From Endocalyx cinctus (lineage: Eukaryota > Ascomycota > Sordariomycetes > Amphisphaeriales > Apiosporaceae), in contig BCKC01000007.1 of the NCBI GenBank assembly GCA_001600455.1, forward strand, positions 2,482,019 through 2,546,018: a stretch of DNA of 64,000 nt, in the 5' to 3' direction. The number at the start of each line of letters is the position of its first letter. Positions within the stretch are counted from its first letter, which is position 1. Below, piece by piece: positions 1 through 12,412 of this stretch. The notes beneath the pieces are model-generated. The model saw nothing but the letters and a program-made list of their open reading frames with translations. It made no database searches and was not told the origin of the DNA. A program made the translations under genes and the position numbers.

Positions 1-453
<453 letters not shown>

Positions 454-1773
454 ATTTATGATTTTGTTGAAGTGAGGTATATTATTGTCTTTCAGTAATA
501 AAGGAATGAGATGAAATTGGAGAATTGACGAAGAAAAAGAATGCGGCTTATGAGACTTAATATATATATTTTTTATAATGAACAGCTGAGGGAAAATATC
601 CAACAAATAGTGGTTCCGAGTTTCGTTATGGAGGGGAATTCTGTGCTCCTCTTAACGCCTAGCCAGAGATGCGGGCGGGGAAGTTTTTAAGGACGCGGCA
701 GTAATGGGTTTATTAAGTATTGATGTCACCCTTATTAGTTCAACGATATTGAGCTTAGGTACCAGAGTTATCTTGTTTATGACAGTAATCGCTTACAGAT
801 ACGAATACAGTATCATACGAAATGACGACGATAACCTCCTAAATACCGAGATAGGTCTAGATAGTCTTTTGATATTGTGGATTTCTGGAAGATACTATAT
901 GTTTAAATCTAATAATAAGTACAACTCACTACTATGTATTTCGTTTCTCCCGAGAAAATGGACGAATCTCGGGATCTTCTAGTCTGTTGCTGCGGCATCA
1001 GATGCGGTAACGGACCAAAAGAAATGATCAATAGCCTGGGCAATCCTAGGCAGATTCTCCATTAGACAGGATTCGTTTAGAAATATAGTATCATATCTAA
1101 TTCCTCGGGCAAATGATGACATATGGTTATCTATAATAGGAATGAGTTTCAATGACCGTATTGGGTGTTCAGAATCCATGATGTAAACACACTAGAATTA
1201 ACGACGGAGATAAAGTTAACGACGACGATAAAAGATACAATCATCCATAGATCGTAGTATAATTACAATACTATATGCTATTGTATTGCTGCCCTGCACT
1301 CCTGTACAATTGTCAATACTATCTCCTACATGTAGTACATATTCGTTGATATAAGTGGCTTATAGAGATATCTTGATAGAGTTTATTAGAGAAGATAAAA
1401 TATTATTCATTATACGAATATATGTATTAAATAGCATTAACTTGCAATTCATCCTTTAATGGTCTGTGCATCAAGACCCACCTAAATTTCGTCAAATGCG
1501 CCTAGTAACCGCGTTTTGAAGCTTCACATCGCGATAAACTTTGCTACACCATTCCAAGAAACATTTGCGGTGTACTTTGTTAACGTTACCTGATTGAGAG
1601 ATCAGATAATCAACATCTCTTTTGATGATTATAACAGTGTTTAATAATTAAATTAATATCTTCTTTTTCCCCATTTTCTCTCAATTCTCATTGCTCTTCA
1701 CTAGTTGATAGATCACCTCTGTCACTAGTAGGAAATTCCAAAGCATTCTGATCTCCATTCTCATGCCGACAAA
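454..1773. other. Intergenic spacer between divergent genes
   Basis: AT-rich, with no convincing ORF; the open frames here are short and lack family features. It must contain the promoters of the SFA1 and Nup85 genes. A pyrimidine-rich stretch just before the Nup85 start (about 1660-1770) looks like a fungal 5' leader. Confidence 0.6.
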
Positions 1774-4700
1774 ATGTCGTCATTTCGATTCACAGGGTTA
1801 AGTTCAACGCCCTCCACTCCCGATAGAGGTTCTAAGAAGCCCTCTTCCGGGCTTAGTTTTGGCGGTGACCACCCTTCGACAACGCCGGCAGGTCCACCTC
1901 CCCCCTCATCGTCGCAATCTTTTACTCCAATGGGTGACCCGTCTCCTTCTTTCCTTCAAAGTTCGATCGGCGTTATGGCCAACAAGCCTAAACCTCCTAA
2001 TTTCGGTAGACCGAACCTAGGCAGTTCGAGCAAGGGACGAAATAACCGAAATACTCAGCTAGGAAGATCGGTTCGCAGTGATAGACAGCCGTCGAGCCTT
2101 CGCCGAGAATATCTTGGAGATGATGACGATGATGAAGACGAGGAAGATGGAGATGCAGATGGAGATTACGAGTACGACCTGCCTCCCAGTCGCCCCGGCA
2201 CTTTCTCCATGCCCTATGATGATGAGACGGAGGGCGAAGACACCGAAATTGATAACGCGGACGAGCAGGAGGAAGAAGACGCAGATAATGATATGGAAGA
2301 GATGGTTGAAGATGATGTCAACTACGATATAGAGGAAGATCTACTAAGAGAGATTGCCGAGAGCGAACCATATCGACACGATCAGTTCGGCGGACCGATG
2401 CACGCCGATGACGACGAAGATATGATGATGCTCACGACCACCGCCGCTGACGAACGAATCAGCCGAGAGGCCGAAGAGATATTCCGCGCGTCCTCCATGC
2501 GATCAACGATGGCTTCCAAAAGAGATTTCAAGTATGCTAGTTTAGCTAAGGGGTTATATGGTCAGACCGAATTTGCAGATGTTCACGAACCGGACGGCGT
2601 TGTTCTTCAGACCGAGGACATGATGACTAGACTCTACGACGAAGGAGTTGGTCCGGAAGACGACGAGGAGAGGTTGGAATTCACGTTGGCCCACGCAAGC
2701 ACGAAGCTTATCAATGAAGTATGGCAACCTCATCTTGTCGAATTGCCTGAGAGCTACGACGAACACACCGCAAAGGTCGGCCCGAGTCTTAGTGCGCCAG
2801 CTTTCGAGAAAGCACTTTACTTGGCTACTCTCGTTCTTCGAATCCATCACACACCAATGCATACCCACGATTTTGGTGCCACCGAAAGACTGCCGCTGCC
2901 GAAAGTTTTATTCGATTGGCAGTTTGATGAGAATAATCTCGACAGTGATCAACTGGATGTTATCACACGGTCCAAACCTGCTCCTGCTGCGCATGGCTTG
3001 TACTGGCAGGCTGTTTTTGATGCCTTGATCCGTGGAAATACCAGTGGTACCGCTACATTATTGAGGAAGGCTGGCTGGGAAGCTGTAAGGAAGTCTGCTC
3101 GGGGTGAGACGTTATATATTGGACAGACCCTGGTCAATATCAGGCGTGTAGTGGAAGATCTATGCCAGATCATTGAGATGTGCCCGCCGGTGGCTAAAGG
3201 TAACTGGGATATTCGAAGTAGCGACTGGACTTTGTTCAGGTTGAAGGCCAAAGCCGCGAAAGAAGCTCTTATTAGCTTCTCTGAAGGAAAAGATCGACCT
3301 CATCGCGTTTCTGGCCGGTTCAAAGAATCCGACTTCGCCGATTCAACTGCTAGCAGACAGTCCCTCACTGGGCTTGCGCGCAAAGCAGAAAGTCAAATTC
3401 CCTGGGATATATACGAAAACCTTCAGTCCCTTTATTCCATTCTCATTGGAGAGCCCGACGCAATTCTTGCCGCTGCCCAAGACTGGTGCCAGGCAACGAT
3501 TGGTTTGTTCGGGTGGTGGGACGATGGTCACAATAAGCGAAACCATCGATCACACTCAAAGTTACAGCATAATGCTAACCATATGGAGGGAGATGACGAG
3601 CTGTATGATCGACTAGCCATGTGTTTGCACACGGCGACAGAATCTGATTTTCACTTCAACTCGGCTGACCCTGTTGAAGTATCTATTGCATGCGCATTTG
3701 AAGGTAATATCGAAAGTGTCATCGGCTTCCTACGGTTATGGTCTCTGCCTATTGCATCCACAGTGGCAGAAATTGCATCGCTAGGTCGTTGGTTGCCTGC
3801 ACCGGAACCACAAAATCTAATCAGCATGAGCGAGTTCGACGTGGAAGAGTTAGAAGTACTGGGCATGGGTAAAAGTGCCGGACCAGACGAAAAGGATGGA
3901 ATAAAAGATGCTACCCTCATCCACTATGCGCGATGTCTTAAAAACCGCAGAAATCTTTCCGCCGCTACACCTCGAGGGAAAATAGCGAGGGATGGTTGGG
4001 AGGTAGCTATCCAAGTTGTTGGCAGAATGGACTCCCCGGAGCGCTCCGAGCAAATGGTTCAAGAACTCCTTCAGAGTGTCCTTAGCGGCATCGATCAAGA
4101 TTCACGGCCGACCGTAGAGAAGATCTGGAAGCTTTTGAACGAGCTCGGTATGATCCGATTTGCCGAGGACACTGCAGAGGTAAGATAGTTCACAACCCCA
4201 TCCTTATTCTATTCAATACTAATCATAAGCAATAGACTTTCGGAGATATCCTAGCTCGAGATACTTTCCGTTTTGGAGAATCGCTCTGGTATTATGCTTT
4301 GGCACATCGCCCCGGAAAGGTTAGAGATGTTCTCAATACTCTCATGTCCATTTCTTTGGTCGAGTCAACCGTATACCCTCCCGAAAGCGATTTAGATGAG
4401 AGCCTCCGAGGGCTCCTCAAGGAGCGAACATCAACATTAGAAAATTTTGCCAAGCAAGATATTGAGGCTGCGGAACTTCTTGGCAAGATGCTTAGCGGGT
4501 ACGCGACGCTACGGAAATTCTACGAGTTGCGCGACGGAGATGGCAAGACCAGCGGCCAGCATCAAAAGTCTCTTATTCGACGCCAACAAGCAGCGATGGC
4601 TTTAACGGCTGTTATTGCTAGTGCAGATGACAATATTCGTGGAGGTTTATATGATGATACTCGCGATGCTGTTGTTAGCGAGGACTTCCTACTAGCATTA

Positions 4701-5135
4701 CTGGGCGAAGCGTCCGTCTTCGTCGGCCAATCCCCACCTGTGATCACCCTCGAGCAGATGGACAATCTACTCAAGGCTATCGAGGATATTCAGACGGTGG
4801 GCAGCCGCGTGTACGATGCGGCGGATGAGTTCTTCAAGCTCGTCCTCTCCTCGGGTCACGGCAAGGGCGCCAATCCGACCAACCTGCTCAGCCAGTCGAC
4901 CGGCTCCCTGGGAGGTAGCTTCATGATGACGGGCAGCTCGATGATGGCCTCCCAACTGCACCAGTCGGTCGTCAAGAGCGGAATGCTTAAAGGACCCATC
5001 AAGCGCGCCTGGGACTGGCGATCGAGTGTCTACTCCACCAGCACCTCGGCCGACGTGCTGAAACAGATCAGACTCGGCCTCACGAGGGACTTGGCGAACC
5101 TATGGCTGGAGCAGGCGGATAGCATCATCGTATAG
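1774..5135 (+). CDS. NUP85: Nucleoporin Nup85, scaffold subunit of the Nup84/Nup107 Y-complex
   Basis: Two exons, 1774-4179 and 4236-5135, with a 56-nt intron (donor GTAAGA, branch TACTAAT, acceptor ATAG); spliced product 1101 aa. The N-terminus (about 1-110) is Ser/Thr/Pro-rich with FG-like pieces. Residues about 115-235 are strongly acidic (Asp/Glu runs). The remainder is alpha-helical. The C-terminal half (DGWEVAIQVVGRM, then KIWKLLNELGM, LWYYALAHRPGKVRDVL and GYATLRKFYELRD) follows the Nup85-type helical pattern. The length fits filamentous-fungal Nup85, which is longer than yeast Nup85. The protein would act at the nuclear envelope as a structural pore component. A different Y-complex member is the main alternative; assignment is from pattern recognition, not a search. 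Confidence 0.72.
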
Positions 5136-5266
5136 AAATCGACGGTGCCTCTTCCTTCTTACCCCATCCCACCCTCGACCTCAGCCTCGTCCTTACTTGA
5201 GGAGTGGGGTAATGGCAGACACGGTCCAAAGAAGAGATGGTTCTTTGTATAAGTAAAATCGAAGCC

Positions 5267-5272
5267 AATAAA
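5267..5272 (+). promoter_or_regulatory. Possible polyadenylation signal of Nup85
   Basis: AATAAA hexamer about 130 nt after the Nup85 stop codon, at the usual distance for a fungal 3' UTR. Such hexamers also arise by chance in AT-rich sequence. Confidence 0.3.
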
Positions 5273-5860
5273 TGGGGAAAACAGTAGACCCCTGAAAAAT
5301 GAAAAAGGATACATAACCTAGGTGGAAATGGGAAGGCATTGCAGTGGCGTTTTTTTACCTTTTAGTTTTTACTACCACAAATTTCTTAATCTGAAGAGAA
5401 ATGTGACTGGTGGTTTTGAGAGAGATTATTCATATAATATCTGGTGCGTGTGTAATGAAAATGAATATGTTACGTAGCCCGTTTCATTTCACCAAAAGTA
5501 CGAAGAAGACGCGGGTGTGTAAAGGGGTACTTAGATAACTAGGTCCACAGATAGATAGCATGACGTCTAGCTGTTTGATCGATTGGTTTAATGAAGAGAA
5601 AATATCTTAATTTATTGACTAAACACATCTGTGGGATGAGTGATTGTTTGAGTTTATGATCTTCATCGACATGGGATTTTCATTATCACGAATGTGAGCT
5701 ATATGTGCTCTCGCTAATTCATCATGACTTGATATCACCGAGCAAATACTAACAAATAATAAGTCTTGGACCGAGTTGAAGATTGATGATAATTTCACTA
5801 ATAAACATGTAACTACACATGAACATATTTTCTCTGGATACAATAAATGAATATCTTTTC

Positions 5861-5899
5861 TTTTTTTTTTTTTTTTTTTCATTCTTTACCCCCCCCCCC
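5861..5899. repeat. Adjacent homopolymer T and C tracts
   Basis: T19 at 5861-5879, then C11 at 5889-5899, seen directly. Likely a slippage-prone simple repeat in the 3' UTR of the minus-strand orphan gene. Confidence 0.85.
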
Positions 5900-5954
5900 T
5901 TCTTCAGATACGTAACTCATCATTTAATATACAAAGGTAAAGAAATCATATCCT

Positions 5955-8522
5955 TCACCCCTCCCGTCCCGCAGCTACCCTCCGAGCAAACGCCTCGTCA
6001 TCCGCCTCCGTGAACAATCGTTCCAATTTTCTTCCCAAGTCCTCTAATTCTCTCTCCAGCGCTTCCACTTTCTTCTCCACCATCGCCTCGGTATTGTGCC
6101 CCATTTGACTGCTCAGCTGCGAAAGTTCCTCCGCCTTAGCCACCATCTTCGCCTCGAGATCCAGCGCCGCCGCTTCCGTGCTCTTCATCTTCGGCGCCGC
6201 GTTTGAATCCACTATCCCGCTTTCCTGGTTATTATTGTCGTTGTTACTATCTAGTGGGCCGTTGAAAAAACCTCGAGCGTTACTATTATTGTTATTTTGT
6301 TGAGTATAAGGCGAGTTGTTACTAAACGAAGCGGCGTATTCCTGCGCCGCCGCCGCCGTCCGATCGGCGTAAGCACGCCCCTGAGCCGCCATCATTTGAC
6401 CGAACTGCTCCGCGCGTCGAGCGTACTCGGCCCAGTCGTTTTGCGTGGGCGCGGAAGGGGCGGTGCCCGCACCACCGCCGAAGGGGAAGCCTCCTCTTCC
6501 CCTTCTTCCCCTTTCGGGGCCCCCTCTGCCTCCTCTTGGACCGCCGAAAAATCCCCCCGAAACACCGAAGGGGAATGCTTGCGGTTGGGGCAGATAGGGG
6601 AAGGGTCCTTGCGCGTTTGATGGTGGTGGTGGTGGTGGTTGTTGTTGTTGTTGTTGTTGTTGTCCCACTGCGCTGGTGTCGGCGTGCGCGCGCGGAGCTC
6701 CCGCACCTCCAGCCGCGGCGTTGGGGCCGTAGAGATGCTGAAAGAAGCCCCCGGCTCCGGGGTTACCGTAAGGAAAAGCGAAGGGATAGGGGTTAGGTTC
6801 TTCGTCGCGAGATGGATTGCGGTGATGGTGATAATGATCTCTCTCCGATCCTCTACCACCTCTCTCATCCCCCCGACCCGCGTCGTTTTTCCTACGATTT
6901 CTACGTTCGCGTCTTTTCGCCTTCTTCCAGGCCTTCCTGTCCTTCTTCTGCCTACGCTTCAGGTCGGAAAACCCTTGCAGCAGATTCCTAACCTGCCGAC
7001 GTAAGGGCTCCTCGCCTTCCGCCTGGGGAGGAGGCGGAGGTCCCCTCTTCGCGGCTCGGAGATCCGCTTTCGCCCGTTTTACCATCTCCCGCGTCACCGG
7101 CTGATCCGGGTGCGCGAGCCAGGCCTCGATCGATTGCTTCGCCACGGGGAGTTGGCTGTCCTTCAGGTCGTCCCAGTCGGGTAGGCTACCTATCGAGTCA
7201 TCGTCGGAAGATGACGATGAAGATGATGAGGAGGACGAGCAGCTCGAAGAAGACGATGAAGATCGCTCGCGTCGTCGTCCTCCCCCTCTGCCCCCCCTTC
7301 TTCCTCGCCTACCGCGACCGCCCCGACCGAGACTTCGACCTCGCCCTCCTCGCTCGTGCTCGTCAGACAATACGGGTTCACCGCGAGAATAATGATCAAC
7401 AGAAACGCCTCCTTCCCCTCCCGCTCTTCCTCCCCCGAGAGTCTGGCCGTGCCACCGAACGCCGTCTCGATCGGCTTCGAAGGCGTTGCCTATCGCGACC
7501 CGGTCACCGTCGATATGTAGGGGCCCTATTCTGAGGCCGCGTCTGTTCGCCTCCATGAAGCCGAACGGATTCCACCTCGACGCCGTCGGTCTCGCGGTCG
7601 CAGCATCAGGGATCCGAGCACCGTTGTCGTCACCCGCGCTACCGTATTGCTCCTGCGCCGTCGGCCGTACGTTTCCCCTTTCCCGCTCTCCCGCATCTCG
7701 CACCGGTGGTGTCACGGGGTTGATACCGGTGGAAAAAGGAGGAGGGGTCTGCGACGGCGGCGCTCGGCGTACGACGACGCCCCTCGGACCGAAAAAGCCC
7801 TCGTTCCACTCGCGGATAGTGGCGTCCATGGCGCGGAAAGAGCGGGTTTCGTCTAGGTCTCCTTCTCTTACTCCGCTCGTCATTCGACGCTTACTACCGC
7901 TACCGCTGGATGTCGTCGCGGGCGACTCGGGCGACTTGCCCTTGATCTGCTCGAGCTGCGCCTCGGCCATACCGCCGGATCCGGTCTCGGCGCGCAGCTT
8001 GCGGTCGACGACGTCGGCGTTGCTCCTCCGGACGTGGTGCGGGAGGAGGTAGTTGAGAAACGTACGCCAGTCCTGCTCGGTGGTCTGGTGATCGATCGCC
8101 CAGTGCGGGTAGGGGAACTGGTCCGGCGTCGCGTCGCGGGACGACGGGATAGACAGGCGGATAACCAGGGGATCTCGCTCTCGTCCATGGCTATCGCGAC
8201 GATTTATTCTTCTACTCCTGCGGGAATGAGAGGCGGAAGATGGTGAAGAAGGAGAAGAAAAGACCTGCCGCGATTCGAAATAGGCTTGGGCCGAGGCCGT
8301 CGTCTGGTAGTCGTCGCAGCTGCCGGCGAACTTGAAATGCGTGTCCTCGGGGCTGTCGGGCGGGGTATAGATCACCTGGCTCGGGGAGGAGGAGATGGTG
8401 GCGGAAGATGAAGATTGGTGGTGCTCCTCGGATGGGACTATAGGTGAGTGACCGGGTTGTGATAACACATCCGTAACTGAATACGGAGGCGGGGCATCGT
8501 CGGCATCATGAGGAAGATTCAT
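5955..8522 (-). CDS. Large low-complexity protein of unknown function with conserved N-terminal motif
   Basis: Single uninterrupted 855-codon frame starting at ATG 8522. I do not recognise a named family. The N-terminus has APPPYSVTDVLSQ, then near residues 120-165 an ordered-looking segment (RLSIPSSRDATP, PHWAIDHQTTEQDWRTF, NYLLPHH), a WNEGFFGPRGVVV piece and, later, FGFMEANRRGLRIGPL. The centre carries Arg/Gly-rich runs, a Ser run next to acidic residues and a Lys/Arg-rich block. Further on come polyQ followed by polyP, a second Gly/Arg-rich region and Asn-rich sequence. The last about 80 residues are a Glu/Leu-rich predicted coiled coil. The RGG-like and Ser-rich segments would suit an RNA-associated or condensate-forming protein, but that is inference. 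High GC and high bias create many antisense shadow frames. Confidence 0.8.
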   Translation of the reverse strand: MNLPHDADDAPPPYSVTDVLSQPGHSPIVPSEEHHQSSSSATISSSPSQVIYTPPDSPEDTHFKFAGSCDDYQTTASAQAYFESRQVFSSPSSPSSASHSRRSRRINRRDSHGRERDPLVIRLSIPSSRDATPDQFPYPHWAIDHQTTEQDWRTFLNYLLPHHVRRSNADVVDRKLRAETGSGGMAEAQLEQIKGKSPESPATTSSGSGSKRRMTSGVREGDLDETRSFRAMDATIREWNEGFFGPRGVVVRRAPPSQTPPPFSTGINPVTPPVRDAGERERGNVRPTAQEQYGSAGDDNGARIPDAATARPTASRWNPFGFMEANRRGLRIGPLHIDGDRVAIGNAFEADRDGVRWHGQTLGGGRAGGEGGVSVDHYSRGEPVLSDEHERGGRGRSLGRGGRGRRGRRGGRGGGRRRERSSSSSSSCSSSSSSSSSSSDDDSIGSLPDWDDLKDSQLPVAKQSIEAWLAHPDQPVTREMVKRAKADLRAAKRGPPPPPQAEGEEPLRRQVRNLLQGFSDLKRRQKKDRKAWKKAKRRERRNRRKNDAGRGDERGGRGSERDHYHHHRNPSRDEEPNPYPFAFPYGNPGAGGFFQHLYGPNAAAGGAGAPRAHADTSAVGQQQQQQQQPPPPPPSNAQGPFPYLPQPQAFPFGVSGGFFGGPRGGRGGPERGRRGRGGFPFGGGAGTAPSAPTQNDWAEYARRAEQFGQMMAAQGRAYADRTAAAAQEYAASFSNNSPYTQQNNNNSNARGFFNGPLDSNNDNNNQESGIVDSNAAPKMKSTEAAALDLEAKMVAKAEELSQLSSQMGHNTEAMVEKKVEALERELEDLGRKLERLFTEADDEAFARRVAAGREG

Positions 8523-9405
8523 AACGGAAGTTCAAGCTTGAATTGAATTGAATTGAACTGAACTATATCTATAATGGATTTAAAACTACTAGATCTGTTA
8601 AAAATAAAAAAGAATAAAACAGAGCTTGATAAACAATTCAAGAGTAAAATATCTTTTTAATGGCAGAGATTCCTTCAGAAATAAAAAGAAAAAATTAGGC
8701 TCCAGGATTAAATTCGGCCTTTACAGTTCAACATGCAATAAATAATACATTGTACATGATATGGATATGGGATACCTTGTATCTATGGATGTATATCTTA
8801 GTCAGTTCAGCTGTATGCAGCTTAATCCAGTTCACATTTATATACGACTGTAATTCCTTGTCCGATCCGAGATTCCAGGTTGCTAAAAGCCGAACAAGCT
8901 TGACATGCTGACAGTGATAGGCTTAACGGGTTTGGCAGGATGAATCGCTTTGATTTAGTAGACTATCTGAATATCTATCTAGGTTAGTATGTATAATACA
9001 TACTGTGAAAGTAGGTGATGATACGGGTATCTTTCTTTTTGATGAAACCACCGAATCAGCATTTGTTTCCTTCAAGCCCAGTCATACTTCCTGATATCTT
9101 CCAATTGATCTCCCTTAAACCATACGTACAAGTATATGAATTATACGCATGGTGACGCGGCTTTTTGCTGAATTATCTGATTTCCATAAGCAGTGATAAA
9201 GTAACACCACAAATGACTCAATAAGTCTACATGCTTGAATGCCTGTCTAAGTCATAAACTATTTTCATAGGTCAGAATTCTATAATGCTATGCGATGGAT
9301 TTAGGCCAGAAAAACTCGGGAGGGTTTGCAGTTTTAACATGTTAGAATTCGATACCATGACGAAATTCCTCCTCTTAATTCGTGCTTGATATACACGAAA
9401 ATCAC
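8523..9405. other. Intergenic: promoter side of the 855-aa orphan, 3' side of eIF2B beta
   Basis: AT-rich, no supported ORF or RNA gene. It must contain the promoter of the minus-strand orphan gene. Confidence 0.55.
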
Positions 9406-10824
9406 TCATTTCCCATGAAAATCGAAGGCGATATCTTCGTCTTTATAGTGATCCGAAATAAGTGTATGTAGTTGATCTTGCGTTTGTGCACCTCTATAGT
9501 AGATGGTTAGTTATTGAGAGTTGCAACAATCTCTGAGTTGTTTCGACTTACAGATTTGTGATGTATGTATCGATGTGATCCGCAGGAATGAGCTCGGAAT
9601 TCGCACTCTTTATTCTGATTTGCGACACCATGGAACCATCAGAGAATTTTACATGCTTCGAAGGATCTCCCCATTCAATAAATATTTCGTCTTGAGATTC
9701 GTGTTCAGGGCTGAGCTTATAGACGCCAGCAAGGACAATAACTGTTCGGCCCAGAGCCCGAGCGGCTCGTGCGATACTCGCCGCGCCAGCATCTACTATC
9801 ACTCCTCCGGTCCCAGTTACTGCTCTTGCGCCGAGAATGACCTTATTAACTTTTGACATGTACGCCATCAGACCAACATTCATGATAGAGATCACAGTCG
9901 ACCCATTCGCCGACAGAGACTTGCGAAAGGACGAGTGCATGTCCTCTACTGCAGTATTCGGGGAAGCATCTACGACGAGAAACACGGTGAACTTCCTCTT
10001 AGAAGCTACTTTTGTGAGGAACTTCTGCACGGTCCTCGACGGCTGGTAGACTAGTATGTAGTCTCCCGGGTGGATGAAGATATCAGAGTATGCTTGGATC
10101 TGCTCGTCGACTTGTTTGATCTCGTCCATTATTTCTTCAATCCCATCAATGACTTCGGATCGGAAAGCATTTACGTTCGTCGAAAGAGCATTTGTTACCG
10201 GAGTCGAAGCACCGGAGAGGTGAGTTAAACCTGGACTTGATATCGTGGAGCGCGCCGTAGGCGTAACGTCGGGATTCGAGAGCAGGTTAAGCATAGACTG
10301 CGTGCGATTCAACGAGCCGAGAGCTGCAAAGACCGGAGGACGCGCAACTTTCATAGGGCTACCACTCTCGATTTCCTTCGGGGTTGGTATAGGCGACAAT
10401 TCGACAGATTTGAGAGGGGAGTCGATCGGAACATCATTTCTATCCTCGGAGGCTTCGTCGCGTATCAAACCCAACACTCGTCGCACTATATTTCCAATGA
10501 CAAGTTCGTGGGGTTGTGCCATAACTAGTCTCTTCCCAATTAACTGAACACGGCCGAGTAATTGGTCGACATCGGTCCATTTGTCTTTTGCGACAACTTG
10601 GAGGAGGATATGGGCAGTGGCAATGGCGCATGCTTCGGATCCTTTTATTTGCCGTCTCTTAAGAAGACTAAATAATTAGGTGTCAGCGATATTGTCGCAG
10701 AAGTATACCGGAGTATAACCACCTACGATATAAGTGACTCAACGGAGGCTTCCACACGTCTGCCTTTTAGAGAGTCGAGGAACTTATCCAAATTGGGAGC
10801 GTGACCTCCCTTAGGAAGAGCCAT
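9406..10824 (-). CDS. GCD7: Translation initiation factor eIF2B subunit beta
   Basis: Regulatory subunit of the eIF2B guanine-nucleotide exchange complex, which recharges eIF2 with GTP in the cytoplasm. Exons 10824-10727, 10667-9552 and 9493-9406 give 433 aa; introns are 59 and 58 nt and all phases match. The N-terminal helical part (LLKRRQIKGSEACAIATA, DVDQLLGRV) is followed by the Rossmann-like part (HPGDYILVYQPSRTVQKFL, FLVVDASPN, ISIMNVGLMAYMSKVNKVI, GARAVTGTGGVIVDAG) typical of the eIF2B alpha/beta/delta family. The last exon restores the conserved C-terminus (SDHYKDEDIAF); reading through the second donor instead gives a premature stop. A Ser/Pro/Thr-rich insert at about 95-170 is usual for fungal beta subunits. 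Confidence 0.92.
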
Positions 10825-12412
10825 CTTCCTTTTTCTTGTAATAAATTATGTATATCGTAATAATACTAATGTCGAATTCTATAGGTAAAAAAAGGAGCCG
10901 AGTTCCTAAAGATATAGTGTGCGATGTAAAGATATGGAGTATAAAAAGAGAACCCCGCGATGATGTGGATTTTTATACTATACTGTATGTTTGCGAGGAG
11001 ATATAATAATATTTGCTTTTTGGCAGAAATGATAAGTATTTTTTAGACAGAATTCATATATTTATTTTCATGAATACTAAAGTAAAACGTACTGAATTGG
11101 AAAATGTGAATGAGTACTACTTAGTATGACTCAAAATGTCGATATACTGAAATATTAGAATAGGGCCAAGTTAAAAATAAAAAAATACCGACATACAATG
11201 CTATGATCCAGTCTGGTGGGGTTGAGTGTAACGATTTCAGTATATGCATAGATTTTCATATATGCATTTAAACGCTTATTTTTATTTCTACTACTAATAA
11301 GTGCATCCGACACCAATTACACCAATTGAGTACCTAGGGCTGCTAGGCAAGTAAGCACTGGTAGATAGGTTAGTGCGTTTGTATGTACTGAATTTGTGCT
11401 GAATCTGTACTGAGATAACTGTAATATAGCGGCTGTTGTAGGCATAAAATATAACGTGAGCCTTATAAAGTAGTGGACTTCAGTAAGTACTTACTTATAC
11501 TTACCTAACTATTTTTAAGCTGCTAAATAATTGTGCCTAGCTAGACCTTACTGGGTTTACCGTGAGCAATAGCATCATAGTCCACTAATAGAATAGGCGT
11601 CTCGGATACGTCTAGGCTGCTTGGCTGCTCTACATAGTACACACAATATTATTAGGGGACACAATATAGATAGACTAACCTAAGTATCGTAGCTCTCAGT
11701 AGCATTTATCCACGGGCTATCGCGAGTAGGTATAATAAGAAACCTTTGTTGGGACACATCTTTTGTTTTTGTTTTTTTTTTTTCAACATAAATTGTTGTG
11801 TGCGTATATATGTGTAACTTGTACCGTATTTTGTACAAGATATAACATTTTACAGCACCCATCTCGAATACATTTTAGTCATGGACAGGTAAAATTGTCC
11901 TTAATAAAAATTTCTATCAGTCATTTGCCAAGTTCTCATCCCTATTCCAATCCCGTACCCGTGTGGACCTTCAATTCTGCAGGTGATCGATCAAAACCGC
12001 TGCAACATATTAACAACCGTTACCCCCGACCGAGGATCCATCACTCACATCACATCCCCCCCGATTTATCTTACTATTGAATGAGCTTCATATTCCCTTC
12101 ATCTAGAGCTTCTCCTCTTTTTTTCCCTTCTTTTTTTTGTACATTACAGGCAATACATATTTGATCACTATAGGACAAGAACAGATACCGTACTCAAACA
12201 CTATCCACACCTATTTTTGTCCAAGTTCGCAAAATTTCCTTTTTGTCTTTCAAACGTGGCAATTTGCTTCATTACCATCATCCAGTAATAGGAGTATCGA
12301 CGATATTTTACTCGGTCGCTCATCGCATTAACCCTAGCATTGCAATTCGTTTATTCCAGCGAACGGGTGGTAGAAAGAGCTATTTCTTCATGGCTGGTGG
12401 ACAGTTGGAAAG
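10825..12412. other. Intergenic between divergent eIF2B beta and Nem1
   Basis: About 1.6 kb of AT-rich sequence without a supported gene. The last 500 bases before the Nem1 start are rich in C and T (long pyrimidine-rich leader). No tRNA or rRNA signature seen. Confidence 0.55.

Larger units (their letters stand above)
5136..5954. other. Intergenic, convergent 3' ends
   Basis: AT-rich 3'-flanking sequence between the convergent Nup85 and 855-aa orphan genes. It contains a 19-nt T run (5861-5879) followed by an 11-nt C run (5889-5899). No gene seen. Confidence 0.6.

Noticed and set aside
6297..8052. Several plus-strand Arg/Ser-rich frames of 100-190 aa
   Set aside because: Shadows of the GC-rich, repeat-rich minus-strand 855-codon gene.
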